Origin: Betaproteobacteria bacterium
Lineage (GTDB): Bacteria; Pseudomonadota; Gammaproteobacteria; Burkholderiales; SG8-39
Direction of reading: 5' to 3'
DNA length: 33,211 bases
Assembly: GCA_947482825.1 (NCBI GenBank)
Contig: CANKMT010000065.1
Location: forward strand, 1 to 33,211
Shown here in pieces: positions 16,376 through 25,198 of this stretch. The translations under genes were made by a program, and so were the position numbers. Each line of letters starts with the position of its first letter. Within the stretch, counting starts at the first letter, position 1. Below the pieces are notes generated by a model that had not been told where the DNA came from, did no database searches, and saw only the letters and a program-made list of their open reading frames with translations.

Positions 16376-16719
16376 AGACCGCGCGCAAGAAAATTGACCT
16401 GAAGAGCCGGCACGTCACGCCGTCTGACGGCAATGTGTTTGCAGATCTGGGATTTTCGCCAAAAGAAGCTAAGGTCCTGCTGAGAGATGCGGACGCGCGT
16501 ATTGCCAACGCCAAACGGCTGAAGACAGTGGCGGCCACGGCAATCACCGAATGGATTCATACGAAGAAGCTCACCCAGGTCGCCGCATCGGAAATCCTCG
16601 CGGTTTCGCGGCCGCGAGTGTCGGACCTGGTGAATTTGAAGCTGGGACGATTCTCGCTCGATACGCTGGTCGAGATGCTGTTCCGCACAGGCAAGAGCGT
16701 TGACCTGGTCGTTCGTTGA
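16372..16719 (+). CDS. HigA-like XRE-family antitoxin
   Basis: 115 residues. A helix-turn-helix of the XRE/Cro type spans about 66-100 (KLTQVAASEILAVSRPRVSD, then a recognition-helix boundary and FSLDTLVEML). The N-terminal half (to about residue 55, including FADLGFSPKEAKVLL) is the part that usually wraps the toxin. Translationally coupled to the toxin by ATGA. It probably binds the inverted repeat at 16024-16039 to repress the pair. Confidence 0.88.
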   Translation: MKTARKKIDLKSRHVTPSDGNVFADLGFSPKEAKVLLRDADARIANAKRLKTVAATAITEWIHTKKLTQVAASEILAVSRPRVSDLVNLKLGRFSLDTLVEMLFRTGKSVDLVVR

Positions 16720-17022
16720 CGCTTGCTCAGCCTGCAGGAACGCAGCGAAGCGATAGGCAATCACTCCCGCCTCTTTCGAGCGTCGGGCCGCCGACCGCGT
16801 TGTTCTGCTGATTCGGCGTTGCCGAGCACGACATCCAGAGCATCCCGGCGATCGTCACCACTAGAAATAGTGCCGTGGAGGGTACGACTTTCGTGCAATG
16901 GGTCGCGGTCGCTCGCGTGTCCCACGTCGCGAACCCACCTTGCAGCGCACCAATCGAGGCCGAATTGACAGCATTTCGCCCGGAGAACCAATGCCGGCGC
17001 GGAGGTCTGGCAAAAGATGGCA
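16720..17022. other. Non-coding stretch, partly repeat-derived
   Basis: No supported gene. Bases 16967-17022 belong to repeat R copy B; bases 16720-16960 hold only short open frames without recognisable domains. GC content and repeat decay suggest relic mobile sequence. Confidence 0.5.
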
Positions 17023-17049
17023 GCATTGGCCTGCCTCGCCCGCGGGTCA
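16967..17049. repeat. Degenerate interspersed repeat R, copy B
   Basis: About 83 bases aligning with 8566-8649. Its right end (TGCCTCGCCCGCGGGTCA) is also found at the 3' side of the intact Bug gene at 18580 (copy C, 18549-18575). A shorter possible match, GAATTGAC-CGGAGAGCCAAT, occurs at about 32454-32480. Confidence 0.68.
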
Positions 17050-17057
17050 TTGCTCAT

Positions 17058-17198
17058 TCCGGCAATGCCCGCGTTCGTGATCACGGCGGTGCAGCGCACC
17101 AACTGGGTGCGGATGAGGCGGTCGGGTTCCTCCCGGGTTCCGCCGGCCGGGTCGAGGTTGAACTGGATGATTTGGGCGCGAGCATCCGGCTTCGCGGG
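17058..17198 (-). pseudogene. 3'-end fragment of a Bug/TctC gene
   Basis: The minus strand reads PDARAQIIQFNLDPAGGT then REEPDRLIRTQLVRCTAVIT and NAGIAG. This aligns residue for residue with the C-terminus of the intact Bug protein at 18580-19530 (PEARARIIKFNLDPAGGT, QEELDRLIRSQVVRWANVIK, SAGIEPD). The rest of the gene is absent, replaced upstream by an IS91-type transposase fragment. Together with the sequence beyond its end it forms a direct repeat with 18549-18724. Confidence 0.8.
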
Positions 17199-17253
17199 CC
17201 ACCTTCTCGATGCGCCGGGAGAGCCGCGTCGGCAGAGCGATGGGTGCGGCAGG

Positions 17254-17370
17254 CATGACGTGCTTCGACCGGTCTGGAACGTGTTTGCACAGCCGCTCCA
17301 GCCAATGGGCACCGGGCATTGCCTTGAAGTTACGCTTCAGTCCCGGTTGCATCTTCGAGCGGTAGATGGC
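17254..17370 (-). mobile_element. Fragment of an IS91-type (Y2) transposase gene
   Basis: The minus strand encodes IYRSKMQPGLKRNFKAMPGA and then HWLERLCKHVPDRSKHV. This resembles the central region of IS91-family transposases (pattern YRSxM...LKRNF...W...HIPD...H). Only about 37 codons remain; no catalytic tyrosines, element ends or full frame are visible. IS91 elements move by rolling-circle replication and can carry adjacent DNA. Confidence 0.62.
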
Positions 17371-17403
17371 CGTGCCGCTTGCTTGGGGCCGTGTCGGCAT
17401 TGC

Positions 17404-17838
17404 TCATTCGTACGGCAGAGCGGGCAATGCAGCCACCGCAACCCGGAGCGCCTCGGCGGCCTCGATGAGATTCCCGAGCAGTGTCGCATCGGCGTCGAAA
17501 ATCCCGGCATACTCCGCGGCGTTACGCACCTCGTGGGCTTTGGCAAGCACTCGCCACGTTGCGGCGGGCGATCCGATGGTGTGCGGCAGCGTCTGAAACA
17601 CCAAGTAGCGGTTGTCCGAGCGATAGCCGCGCCAGCGCAATGCAGCCAGGGAAAACGCATGCGCCGCGTTGTAGGCGAGGTCGAATCGGCTGGACAGTGC
17701 CAGGGCTTGGTTTCGTGCATCGGCGAGCCTCTCGCGTCCGGAAGTGAGCAGCCCATTGATCTCACGCGGCGTGCCCGGTTCGGCGGCCAGCTTGCCGATG
17801 CGGGCGAGATTCGCGAGTTCCTTGGATTTCTCAGGCAA
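17404..17838 (-). CDS. HEPN-domain protein (partner of wHTH-nucleotidyltransferase)
   Basis: 144 residues, helical, with the HEPN pattern FDLAYNAAHAFSLAALRWRGYR (52-73) and a second conserved helix AKAHEVRNAAEYAG (99-112). The RX4-6H catalytic motif is not present in classical form; RNAAEY occupies its place, as in HEPN subfamilies that may not cleave RNA. The start is taken as TTG at 17838 with GGAAGAAG upstream; it overlaps the nucleotidyltransferase stop by eight bases (TTGCCTGA). Likely the second gene of a two-gene toxin-antitoxin-like unit. Start codon uncertain. Confidence 0.75.
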   Translation of the reverse strand: MPEKSKELANLARIGKLAAEPGTPREINGLLTSGRERLADARNQALALSSRFDLAYNAAHAFSLAALRWRGYRSDNRYLVFQTLPHTIGSPAATWRVLAKAHEVRNAAEYAGIFDADATLLGNLIEAAEALRVAVAALPALPYE

Positions 17839-18496
17839 GATCTTCTTCCGTGCCGAAGAGGAACACCTTCGGCTGCCTGTCGACCTTAACCACAAACGCA
17901 TTGCCTTCCTTGCGCTTTTTGCGCCAGTTGGCCGGCGTATAGACCGTCGGATTCACTGTGCGGCCGAGCTTCGTCTCCGCGGGCTGCAAGGCGTCGAACA
18001 CATCCGCGTAGTCCACGCTGCCGGAGAGCACGAGCACGTCGATATCGCTGGCGGCGGTATCGCTGCGTTTTGCCACCGAACCGAACACGAAGGCCGCGGT
18101 AATGCGATGTGCCAAGGGCGCAAGCGCCTCCCGAAGCGGTTCAGCCAGACCCACGGTTTTCTGCGAGATGCCGCAAAGCTCCGCAAAGAGCGGCGATTTC
18201 GGATTGGCCTGATAGTGCTTCTGCGTGCCGACGCGCTTCACGCTCACGAGGCCACTGTCTGAAAGCCGCGCGAGTTCGCGCTGCACGGCGCCGGAGCCGC
18301 TACCTGCCAGCCCGATCAGTTCGGTAGCGAAGAAACTGCGCTCCGGCTGGCCGAACAGATAGGCAAGCACGCGCTGCCGAGTTGTGGAAAACAGCGCGTC
18401 GGCCAGGCTGGTACGCGACGGAACCCGCGAAGATTGGGATCTCTTGCCGGCGGCTTTAATACCCATATTGGGCATCTTAATACCCATTTTGGGCAT
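17831..18496 (-). CDS. Winged-helix DNA-binding nucleotidyltransferase
   Basis: 221 residues from the ATG at 18496. A winged helix occupies about 30-95 (LADALFSTTRQRVLAYLFGQ, FFATELIGLAGSGSGAVQRE, LVSVKRVGTQKHYQAN), followed by an MNT-type nucleotidyltransferase domain with complete GS-X10-DxD: Gly139-Ser140, Asp151, Asp153 (FVFGSVAK...SDIDVLV). It joins transcription control and enzyme in one chain and is followed by a HEPN gene, so it probably serves as antitoxin and autorepressor. The first 14 residues are a heptad duplication (MPKMGIK, MPNMGIK) encoded by a palindromic DNA repeat, so the true start may be further downstream. No clear ribosome binding site precedes 18496. Confidence 0.82.
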   Translation of the reverse strand: MPKMGIKMPNMGIKAAGKRSQSSRVPSRTSLADALFSTTRQRVLAYLFGQPERSFFATELIGLAGSGSGAVQRELARLSDSGLVSVKRVGTQKHYQANPKSPLFAELCGISQKTVGLAEPLREALAPLAHRITAAFVFGSVAKRSDTAASDIDVLVLSGSVDYADVFDALQPAETKLGRTVNPTVYTPANWRKKRKEGNAFVVKVDRQPKVFLFGTEEDLA

Positions 18497-18497
18497 G
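18455..18497. promoter_or_regulatory. Tandem 21-base palindromic repeat at the start of the nucleotidyltransferase gene
   Basis: Two copies of TTAATACCCAT-NTTGGGCAT, starting at 18456 and 18477, each containing the palindrome CCCA-N3-TGGG. The 21-base spacing places both on the same face of DNA. They encode the MPxMGIK heptads if translated. This looks like an operator for the protein's own winged helix, embedded in or replacing the 5' coding end. Confidence 0.6.
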
Positions 18498-18548
18498 TTC
18501 AAGGCCGCCGAACCGGAAGCGCACGCTCCCCGGCCATCGCGGCCCGTT

Positions 18549-18575
18549 GCATTGACCAACCTCGCCCGCGGGTCA
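18549..18575. repeat. Repeat R, partial copy C, at the 3' end of a Bug gene
   Basis: GCATTGACCAACCTCGCCC and the following CGCGGGTCA match the right end of copy B (17023-17049). Copies B and C both continue directly into Bug 3'-end sequence, giving a direct repeat of about 175 bases (17023-17198 and 18549-18724) that brackets the HEPN/nucleotidyltransferase pair. Confidence 0.7.
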
Positions 18576-18579
18576 CCAC

Positions 18580-19530
18580 TCAGTCCGGCTCGATCCCCGC
18601 ACTCTTGATCACGTTGGCCCAGCGCACCACTTGGCTACGGATCAGACGGTCGAGTTCCTCCTGCGTGCCGCCGGCCGGGTCGAGGTTGAACTTGATGATC
18701 CGGGCGCGCGCTTCGGGGTCGGCCAGCGCCTCGTTGATGCTTCGGTTGAGCGTATCGAGCGCCGCTTTCGGCGTGCCCGCCGGCGCGAGGAAGCCGTACC
18801 ACGAGACCACTTCGAAGCCCTGCAAACCTGATTCGATCAGGGTCGGCACTTCGGGAAACGAGGCCGCGCGTTTCGGCCCGGTGGTGCCGATCACCCGGAC
18901 CTTGCCCGATTGCGCATGGGGAATCACCACGCCGGTGTCGAACATGAAGCTCACTTCGCCGGTCATCAGCGCCGTCACCGCCGGCTGAGCGCCCTTGTAG
19001 TGGATGACAGTGAAGTCGATCCCCGTGGCCGCCTTCAGCATCTCGGCGGCCAGGTGCGAAGTGTTGCCTTTGCCGTGACTCCCGGCATTCAGCTTGCCCG
19101 GGTTCGCCTTCGCATGGGCGATCAGTTCGGCGGTCGTCTTCGCCGGCACCAAAGGGTTCACCGCGAGAATGTTGGGCGCGGTGGCCACGAGCACGATCGG
19201 CGCGAAATCTCTGAGCGTGTCGTAAGGCAACTTCCTGACCAGCGTGGCGTTCACCGCATGCGCGGTCACGTTGAGGAGGACCGTGTGGCCGTCGGGCGGG
19301 GCCTTCGCCACGAAGTCCGCCCCGATGACGGTGCCGGCGCCGGGCCGGTTCTCGACGATCACCGGCACCTTCCACTTCGCCGCCAATCGCTCGCCAAGCA
19401 CGCGCGCGACCACGTCGACCGGGCCCGAAGGCGTGAACGGCACGATGATCCGCACGGTCTGCGTCGGGAACTCCTGGGCGCCGAGGCTGCCGCAGAAAAG
19501 AGCGAGGAGGACGGACAGGAACTTCTTCAA
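18580..19530 (-). CDS. Bug/TctC-family periplasmic solute-binding protein
   Basis: 316 residues. Signal peptide MKKFLSVLLALFCGSLGAQ, then FPTQTVRIIVPFTPSGPVDV, VIVENRPGAGTVIGADFVAK, GSHGKGNTSHLAAEMLKAA and C-terminal KSAGIEPD. The GG of the usual PYxAGG motif is SG here. Start taken as TTG at 19530 with AAGGAAAG just upstream; no ATG gives a better signal peptide. It is the last gene of the molybdenum-hydroxylase operon and probably captures that pathway's substrate. Its 3' end has been copied to 17058-17198. Confidence 0.91.
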   Translation of the reverse strand: MKKFLSVLLALFCGSLGAQEFPTQTVRIIVPFTPSGPVDVVARVLGERLAAKWKVPVIVENRPGAGTVIGADFVAKAPPDGHTVLLNVTAHAVNATLVRKLPYDTLRDFAPIVLVATAPNILAVNPLVPAKTTAELIAHAKANPGKLNAGSHGKGNTSHLAAEMLKAATGIDFTVIHYKGAQPAVTALMTGEVSFMFDTGVVIPHAQSGKVRVIGTTGPKRAASFPEVPTLIESGLQGFEVVSWYGFLAPAGTPKAALDTLNRSINEALADPEARARIIKFNLDPAGGTQEELDRLIRSQVVRWANVIKSAGIEPD

Positions 19531-19547
19531 GGGCTTTCCTTTTGCAG

Positions 19548-20555
19548 TCAGGGCGCAACGCCCGGGTCGATCGCGAGGAGGATCTTGCCGAGCGTCTTGC
19601 GCGCTTCGATGGTTCGATGCGCTTCGGCCGCTTCGCTCAGCGGGAAGATCTTGTGGATGGAAATTTTGAGGTGCCCGCCGAGGATGGCCTCGAAGAGCGC
19701 CTGCGCGCAAGACTGGATTTCTTCGGCCGTGCCGAGATAGTGGCGCAACTGCGGACGCGTGAAGAACACCGACCCGGCCTCGGCGAGTTCCAGCGTGCCG
19801 ACCGACTCCACCGGGCCGGATGCGACCCCGAACAGCACGCACAGGCCTTTGCGGCGCAGCGAGCGGATGCTGCGCGCAATCGTGTCCCGCCCGACCCCGT
19901 CGTAGACGACATCGACGCCGCGCTCTCCGGTGGCCTCCATGACTGCCTCGCGGAAATCGACCTTGTGGTACGCAATCACAACGTCCGCGCCGAGCCCTTT
20001 GACGAAGGCGGCCTTCTCGTCGCTGCCCACCGTGGTGAGCACGCGAGCGCCGAGCATCTTCGCGAACTGGACCAGCTTCTGTCCCACGCCTCCGGCGCCG
20101 GCCTGGATCAGGCAGGTGTCCTCCGGCTGGATCTTTCTCACCCAATGGCTCAGGTAGTACGCGGTCGATCCCTGCATGTAGGCCGCCGCCGCGGTTTCGA
20201 GCTCGATGCCCGCAGGGACCTTGATCGCGCGCCACGCAGGGATCACCGCGTACTCGGCGCTGCTGCCGATGTTCATCTGCGCATAGACGACGCGGTCCCC
20301 CGCTTCGAGCCCGGCCACCCCCGCGCCAACCGCCGCGATTTCGCCGGCGCCTTCGGAGCCGGGCACAAACGGTGGCACGAGGTCCGGCGCATGACCTTCG
20401 CGGACCCGGCCCATGCGCCGATAGACATCCGAATAATTGACGCCGGCGTAGCGAATCCGAATCAGGACCTCGCCGGCGCCCGGCGCAGGAACCGGCAGTT
20501 CCGCAAGCTGCATGACTTCCGGACCGCCGAATTGCGGCACGACCATCGCGCGCAT
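19548..20555 (-). CDS. Quinone-oxidoreductase-like MDR protein (zinc-free)
   Basis: 335 residues of the medium-chain dehydrogenase/reductase superfamily, quinone oxidoreductase (QOR) branch: MRAMVVPQFGGPEVMQLAEL, VNYSDVYRRMG, PFVPGSEGAGEIAAVGAGV, the NADPH-binding AGAGGVG (152-158), YDGVGRDT, and a C-terminal helix with EAAEAHRTIEARKTLGKILL. No structural or catalytic zinc cysteines are visible. It reduces quinones or enone-type substrates with NADPH. ATG at 20555, eight bases after the large-subunit stop, so it belongs to the same operon. Exact substrate unknown. Confidence 0.9.
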   Translation of the reverse strand: MRAMVVPQFGGPEVMQLAELPVPAPGAGEVLIRIRYAGVNYSDVYRRMGRVREGHAPDLVPPFVPGSEGAGEIAAVGAGVAGLEAGDRVVYAQMNIGSSAEYAVIPAWRAIKVPAGIELETAAAAYMQGSTAYYLSHWVRKIQPEDTCLIQAGAGGVGQKLVQFAKMLGARVLTTVGSDEKAAFVKGLGADVVIAYHKVDFREAVMEATGERGVDVVYDGVGRDTIARSIRSLRRKGLCVLFGVASGPVESVGTLELAEAGSVFFTRPQLRHYLGTAEEIQSCAQALFEAILGGHLKISIHKIFPLSEAAEAHRTIEARKTLGKILLAIDPGVAP

Positions 20556-20563
20556 GGTCGGGT

Positions 20564-22903
20564 TCACTTCGCGTCCCGAATGATTTCGAAGACCCGCTGG
20601 GGGGTGAGCGGCATCCGGGTGATGCGGCACCGCTTGCCGATCGCGTCTTCCACTGCCCCCGCAAAGGCCGCCGGCGGCGACACCGGCCCGCCCTCTCCGG
20701 CAGCACGCACGCCCAGCGGGTTCTTCGGCGTCGGAGTCACGAGGTGCTCGATCTCGAAAGGCGGCACGTCGGCCGCGCGCGGCATCGGGTAATCCATGAA
20801 ACTGCCGGTCAGCAGCTGCCCGGAAACGTCGTAGACCATCTCTTCCCCGAGCGCCGCGCCTATCCCCTGCACGGTGCCTCCTTGCAGTTGCCCGTCCACC
20901 ACCGCGGAGTTCATCGGCACGCCGCAATCGTGGACGATCGCGTACTTGAGCACGCCGACGATGCCGGTGCCGGGATCGACCTCTACCGCCACCATGTGCA
21001 CGGCGCTCGACCAGGTGACCGTCTCGGGGTAGAAGAATTCGGTCGCCGTGAGGCCCGGTCCGCCCAGGTCGATCATTCGCTTGTTGGCGCGTGCCGCCTG
21101 CGCGAGCTGCGCGAAAGTGCGGCCCCTGTCCGGGTCGGACGCCACGAATGCGCGCTGCGCTTCGAGCCTCACGTCGTCCTCGCCAACCCCAAGCACATGC
21201 GCGGCCAACGCCCGGATCTTCTGCTTGAGCGCAAGCGCGGCCAGCATCACGGCATTGCCGGCATTCACGCCGACCCGGCTTGCGCCCGTGCCGTAGCCAT
21301 AGCGCATAAGGGCAGTGTCGCCGGCCACCACGCGAACGCTCTCGTAGGGCACTTCGAGATACTCGGCGCAGACCTGCGCAAACGTCGTTTCATGGCTCTG
21401 GCCGTGGCTGTTTACGCCGAGGTAGACGCTCACGCGCCCCTTGTCGTCGATCGTGATGCGCGCGCCTTCGCAGGGGCCGACGCCGCCGGCCTCCAGGCTG
21501 CTCGAGATCCCGATGCCAATCAGACGCCCGTCTTTTCTCGCGTCGGCCTGGCGCTTTCTCCAGTCCGCATAACCGAGGCGCTCTGCCGCGAGCCTTAACA
21601 TGCGCGGATAGTCGCCGCCGTCATAGCTGATCGCCACGTTGTCGCGGTAGGTCAGGCCGTTGCTGTAGGGCATCTCTTCGGCCGGGATGATGTTGCGCAA
21701 GCGAACTTCGAGCGGATCGATCCCGGTGCGGGCGGCCACGAAGTCCAGAACGCGATCCATCACGAACGAAGCCTCCGGCCGCCCTGCGCCGCGCGTGGGC
21801 CGCATCTGCACCTTGTTCGTGACCACGCACCAGCCCTCGGCCCGGAACGCGGGGACCTTGTAGTGCGACAGCACATGATTGACGGTGTTCGTCGTCTGCA
21901 CCATTTCGTAGTGGTTGTAGGCGCCGACGTCCTTGACGATCTTCAGGTCGATGCCGAGCAGGGTCCCGTCGTTGCGAGCCGCCACCCGCACGTCGTGATA
22001 CTGGTCCCGCGCATGCGCGCTGACGAAATTCTCGGAGCGCGATTCGATCCACTTCACCGGCCGGTGCAGCCGCCGGGACAGGGCCGCGGCCGCGAGGTCT
22101 TCGGCAATCAGGCCCTTGCCGCCGAAGGCGCCGCCGACATCGCCCGAGATGATCCGCACCCGGTCGTAGTGAATGTCCAGCATGCGCGCCAATGCGTCGC
22201 GCAGCCGGTAGGGCACCTGGTCGGTCGACCAGACCGTCATCTCCTCGCGCCGGGCATCCCAGGAGGCCACGATGCCGCGCCCCTCGATCGGCATGGAGGC
22301 CAACCGCTGGATGGCGAGGCGCTCCTCGATGACGAAGTCGGCCTTGCGAAAAGCCGCGTCGAGATCGCCGATCGCGGTCTTGAGGTGCCCGATGATGTTC
22401 GGGTTCGCGTCGTGCACACGGGGTGCGCCGGGCCGCATGGCGTCCTCGGCCGAATGCACCGCCGGCAGTTCTTCATATTCGACATGAACGGCCTCGGCCC
22501 CGAGCGCCGCCGCAAGCTTCGATTCGGCCACCACCATCGCGACCGGCTCGCCCTGGAAGGTCGCCTTACCGCGCGCCAGCACATGGTGCGGGTTCGTGAG
22601 GTGCAGGTCGCAATACGGGTTCGACAGCGTGCCCGGCTCGAGGACCTCGGGCAGCGGCCGATCGAGTTCCGGGCAATCGCCGGGAACGATCACATCGACT
22701 ACGCCCGCCACGGCCAGCGCTTCGGACTTGTCGATCGCGAGAATCCTGGCGTGCGCATAAGGCGAGCGCACCGTGGCGAGGTAAAGCATGCTCTCGAGTT
22801 TCACGTCATCGACGAAGCGACCGGCGCCGGTCAGCAGGCGGAGATCCTCCTTGCGACGGAGCGGTTGCCCGAGCACCTTAAGGGCCTTCATTTCAGAACG
22901 CAT
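20564..22903 (-). CDS. Molybdopterin-binding large subunit of a xanthine-dehydrogenase-family hydroxylase
   Basis: 779 residues: N-terminal hammerhead domain ([30 protein letters not shown]), molybdopterin regions [11 protein letters not shown] (254-264) and PTRGAGRPE (369-377), [11 protein letters not shown], and the catalytic glutamate in [11 protein letters not shown] (about Glu737). The active-site loop has RGAGR rather than the CSFR of true aerobic CO dehydrogenase, so it is a form II-type or other hydroxylase acting on an unknown aromatic or heterocyclic substrate. ATG at 22903 overlaps the FAD-subunit stop by 11 bases; an in-frame ATG at 22891, one base past that stop, is an alternative. 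Confidence 0.92.
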   Translation of the reverse strand: MRSEMKALKVLGQPLRRKEDLRLLTGAGRFVDDVKLESMLYLATVRSPYAHARILAIDKSEALAVAGVVDVIVPGDCPELDRPLPEVLEPGTLSNPYCDLHLTNPHHVLARGKATFQGEPVAMVVAESKLAAALGAEAVHVEYEELPAVHSAEDAMRPGAPRVHDANPNIIGHLKTAIGDLDAAFRKADFVIEERLAIQRLASMPIEGRGIVASWDARREEMTVWSTDQVPYRLRDALARMLDIHYDRVRIISGDVGGAFGGKGLIAEDLAAAALSRRLHRPVKWIESRSENFVSAHARDQYHDVRVAARNDGTLLGIDLKIVKDVGAYNHYEMVQTTNTVNHVLSHYKVPAFRAEGWCVVTNKVQMRPTRGAGRPEASFVMDRVLDFVAARTGIDPLEVRLRNIIPAEEMPYSNGLTYRDNVAISYDGGDYPRMLRLAAERLGYADWRKRQADARKDGRLIGIGISSSLEAGGVGPCEGARITIDDKGRVSVYLGVNSHGQSHETTFAQVCAEYLEVPYESVRVVAGDTALMRYGYGTGASRVGVNAGNAVMLAALALKQKIRALAAHVLGVGEDDVRLEAQRAFVASDPDRGRTFAQLAQAARANKRMIDLGGPGLTATEFFYPETVTWSSAVHMVAVEVDPGTGIVGVLKYAIVHDCGVPMNSAVVDGQLQGGTVQGIGAALGEEMVYDVSGQLLTGSFMDYPMPRAADVPPFEIEHLVTPTPKNPLGVRAAGEGGPVSPPAAFAGAVEDAIGKRCRITRMPLTPQRVFEIIRDAK

Positions 22904-23738
22904 AGGCCCCGCCGTGACGCACCGGATGGCGCGAAGGCGCGCCCATGCAGGCCTCGACCGCGCGCCTGGCCAGGACGTTGATGAGATGCGAGCGGTACTC
23001 GGCGCTGGCGTGCAGGTCGGTGTTCAGGTCGTCGAGCGCGACACAATGGGCGGGCAAGGTCTCGGGCCTAAAGTCTTTCGCGAGGGCCTGCTCCATCTCA
23101 CCGGCCCTGAACACGCCGCTACGCCCGGCGCCGGTGACTGCAACACGAACTGCGTTGGCCGACTGCGAGATGAACACGCCCACCGTCGCGTAGCGCGATG
23201 CCTGGTTCGCGAATTTAACGTAGGCCGCCCGCATGGGTACCGGAAACCGGATCGAGGTGATCACTTCAGCGGGCGCGAGCGCCGTGGAAAAGAATCCGGT
23301 GAAGAATTCGTCCGCGGACACCGTTCGCAGGTTCGTCACGATCGTCGCGCCCAATCCCAGGCAGCCCGCCGGATAGTCCGCCGCCGGGTCGTTGTTGGCC
23401 ACCGAGCCGCCCAACGTTCCGCGATGGCGCACCTGCGGGTCGCCGATGCCTCCGGCAAGGCGGCCGAGGGCCGGCAGTCGTTCGTTCACGATCGGCGAGC
23501 CGGCCACCGCGGCATGCGTCGTCATCGCGCCGACCACCAGTTCGCCGTTTTCGAACGACACGCCCCTGAGCGACGCGATACCGCCAAGGTCCACGAGCGC
23601 CGCCGGTGCCGCGAGGCCATGCTTGAGCGCTGGGATCAATGTCATGCCGCCAGCAAGCGGCCGGGCTTCCGCGATCTGCGCGAGCGCGGCGACAGCCTCG
23701 GGGACCGACTTCGCAAGCCGATACTGAAAAGGCTTCAA
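22893..23738 (-). CDS. FAD-binding medium subunit of the molybdenum hydroxylase
   Basis: 281 residues of the CoxM/CO-dehydrogenase-flavoprotein family: [19 protein letters not shown] pyrophosphate-binding [12 protein letters not shown] (24-35), and the second motif [20 protein letters not shown] (about 107-126), then a C-terminal domain with [15 protein letters not shown]. It shuttles electrons between FAD and the iron-sulfur subunit. Start TTG at 23738, forming a TTGA overlap with the small-subunit stop. The gene order small, medium, large is one of the common ones for this family. Confidence 0.9.
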   Translation of the reverse strand: MKPFQYRLAKSVPEAVAALAQIAEARPLAGGMTLIPALKHGLAAPAALVDLGGIASLRGVSFENGELVVGAMTTHAAVAGSPIVNERLPALGRLAGGIGDPQVRHRGTLGGSVANNDPAADYPAGCLGLGATIVTNLRTVSADEFFTGFFSTALAPAEVITSIRFPVPMRAAYVKFANQASRYATVGVFISQSANAVRVAVTGAGRSGVFRAGEMEQALAKDFRPETLPAHCVALDDLNTDLHASAEYRSHLINVLARRAVEACMGAPSRHPVRHGGAYAF

Positions 23739-24259
23739 GCGCCGCTCTTCACGCCCGCCTGCGCACCGCTTGCAAGCGCCTGCGCGGCCTCGGAAACCGC
23801 CCTGACGATGTTGTTGTACCCCGTACAGCGGCACAGGTTGCCGTCGAGCCAATCGCGGATCTCGGCCTCGGAGGGCGAAGGGTTCTTGCGCACGAGGTCG
23901 CAAGCGCTCATGACCATTCCGGGCGTGCAGTACCCGCACTGCAGGGCATGGCATTCGGTGAACGCCTCCTGCATCGGGTGAAGCGCCTCGCGGGACCCAA
24001 CGCCCTCGATGGTCGTGATGCGCCCGCCATCGGCCTGGACCGCGAGCATCGTGCAGCTTTTGACCGAGTTGCCTTCGAATTCCACCACGCAGGCGCCGCA
24101 TTGGCTGGTGTCGCAACCGACGTGCGTCCCGGTCAGGCGGAACGATTCCCGGAGGAACTCGACCAGCAAGGTGTGCGAATCGACTTCCGCGGCTTGCCGC
24201 TTTCCGTTGACCGTGACCTGGATCGTGTGACGTTCGCCTTCGACCGCTTTCGTCGTCAT
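23735..24259 (-). CDS. [2Fe-2S] small subunit of the molybdenum hydroxylase
   Basis: 174 residues. Plant-type ferredoxin cluster cysteines 49, 54, 57 and 69 ([14 protein letters not shown]...SCTM) and the second cluster cysteines 108, 111, 143 and 145 ([12 protein letters not shown]...[11 protein letters not shown]). All eight ligands are present. It carries electrons from the molybdenum site towards FAD. ATG at 24259 in an ATGA overlap with the upstream cupin gene, so the four genes are translationally coupled. A short basic/acidic N-terminal lead ([11 protein letters not shown]) precedes the ferredoxin fold. Confidence 0.93.
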   Translation of the reverse strand: MTTKAVEGERHTIQVTVNGKRQAAEVDSHTLLVEFLRESFRLTGTHVGCDTSQCGACVVEFEGNSVKSCTMLAVQADGGRITTIEGVGSREALHPMQEAFTECHALQCGYCTPGMVMSACDLVRKNPSPSEAEIRDWLDGNLCRCTGYNNIVRAVSEAAQALASGAQAGVKSGA

Positions 24260-25158
24260 GCGGCCGATACGCCCGAAATCCACAGGAACTCGACGTCTTC
24301 GATGCCGTCGTTGCGCAAGGAATGCGCGCGCCCGGCCGGGTTGAACACCGCGTCGCGCGGGCCGAGGCGCTCTTCGACGAGCGCCCCTTCGTCCTCCCAG
24401 CCGACCGTGAGGCAGCCCGACATCACGAAGAAAACTTCTTCCGCGTTGCGCGTGAAGGCGTCGACCTTGCAGCCCACCGGCATGTGCGCGAGGTCCTTGA
24501 CGAAGCGCCCGGCTGGCGCGCCGCCGTTGCCGATGTAAGTCTTGCGGGTAAGGCCGGCAGGATCCTTGCGGCTGGCCGCCTGGCTGTAGCGCGTGATCCA
24601 TCGATCGACGTCGTGCCGGTCGGTGTCCTCCGTGCCGCCGAAGGTGCGCGCCACCTCTTGCCCGAAATCCTTGGGGTGGCACTTGTAGCGGATCGCCACC
24701 GGCTTGTCCTTGAAATTGGCGACCATGATGGCCATCAGCACCGGCTCCACGCCGTCGTTCAGGAAGCCATGCGGCCTGCCAGGCTCGTTGAGCAGCATGT
24801 CGCGCGGGCCCATCCGCGATTTCACGATCTTTCCGTCGTAATCGCTCGCGACCGTCAGCACACCCTTCAGGACGTAAAACGCTTCTTCGACGTCGTGCAC
24901 ATGCGAGGCAGCATAGTGACCTGCAGGGAGGTGCACGAGGCTCAGAGTGAAATGCTCGGCCTTCAGGGTCGAGGGGTCGGACACCTTTGGCGATCCGCCG
25001 GCGCCGACGTAACGGATCTGCGCCCTCGCGAGATCGGGGTAGCCACGGTTCGACGGAAACGCATCCCAGTCCGGCTGCTTGTCCGAGAATCGGCCGATGT
25101 GCCTGTGCAGCTCGTCGGCCAGGCCTGCATTGCTGCTTACCGCTTCGATGACCACCAC
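24256..25158 (-). CDS. Bicupin protein
   Basis: 300 residues with two cupin domains. The first carries [20 protein letters not shown] (about 93-112) with HxH and a glutamate as likely metal ligands. The second, [20 protein letters not shown] (about 232-251), lacks the paired histidines and is probably structural. Possible roles are a dioxygenase, isomerase or binding protein for the pathway substrate; none can be assigned. Start GTG at 25158, preceded by AAGGAG with seven-base spacing; an upstream in-frame ATG would place the promoter inside the gene. First gene of the minus-strand operon. Confidence 0.82.
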   Translation of the reverse strand: MVVIEAVSSNAGLADELHRHIGRFSDKQPDWDAFPSNRGYPDLARAQIRYVGAGGSPKVSDPSTLKAEHFTLSLVHLPAGHYAASHVHDVEEAFYVLKGVLTVASDYDGKIVKSRMGPRDMLLNEPGRPHGFLNDGVEPVLMAIMVANFKDKPVAIRYKCHPKDFGQEVARTFGGTEDTDRHDVDRWITRYSQAASRKDPAGLTRKTYIGNGGAPAGRFVKDLAHMPVGCKVDAFTRNAEEVFFVMSGCLTVGWEDEGALVEERLGPRDAVFNPAGRAHSLRNDGIEDVEFLWISGVSAA

Positions 25159-25198
25159 GCTTGCGCTCCTTGGGGACTTGCGGGTTCCTTGTCGGTCC

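Noticed and set aside
16727-17050. 107-codon minus-strand open frame
   Set aside because: Its middle is repeat R, and no domain or start signal is visible.
20564-24259. Aerobic carbon monoxide dehydrogenase (coxSML)
   Set aside because: The active-site loop has RGAGR, not the CSFR motif of true CO dehydrogenase; only the general hydroxylase family can be claimed.
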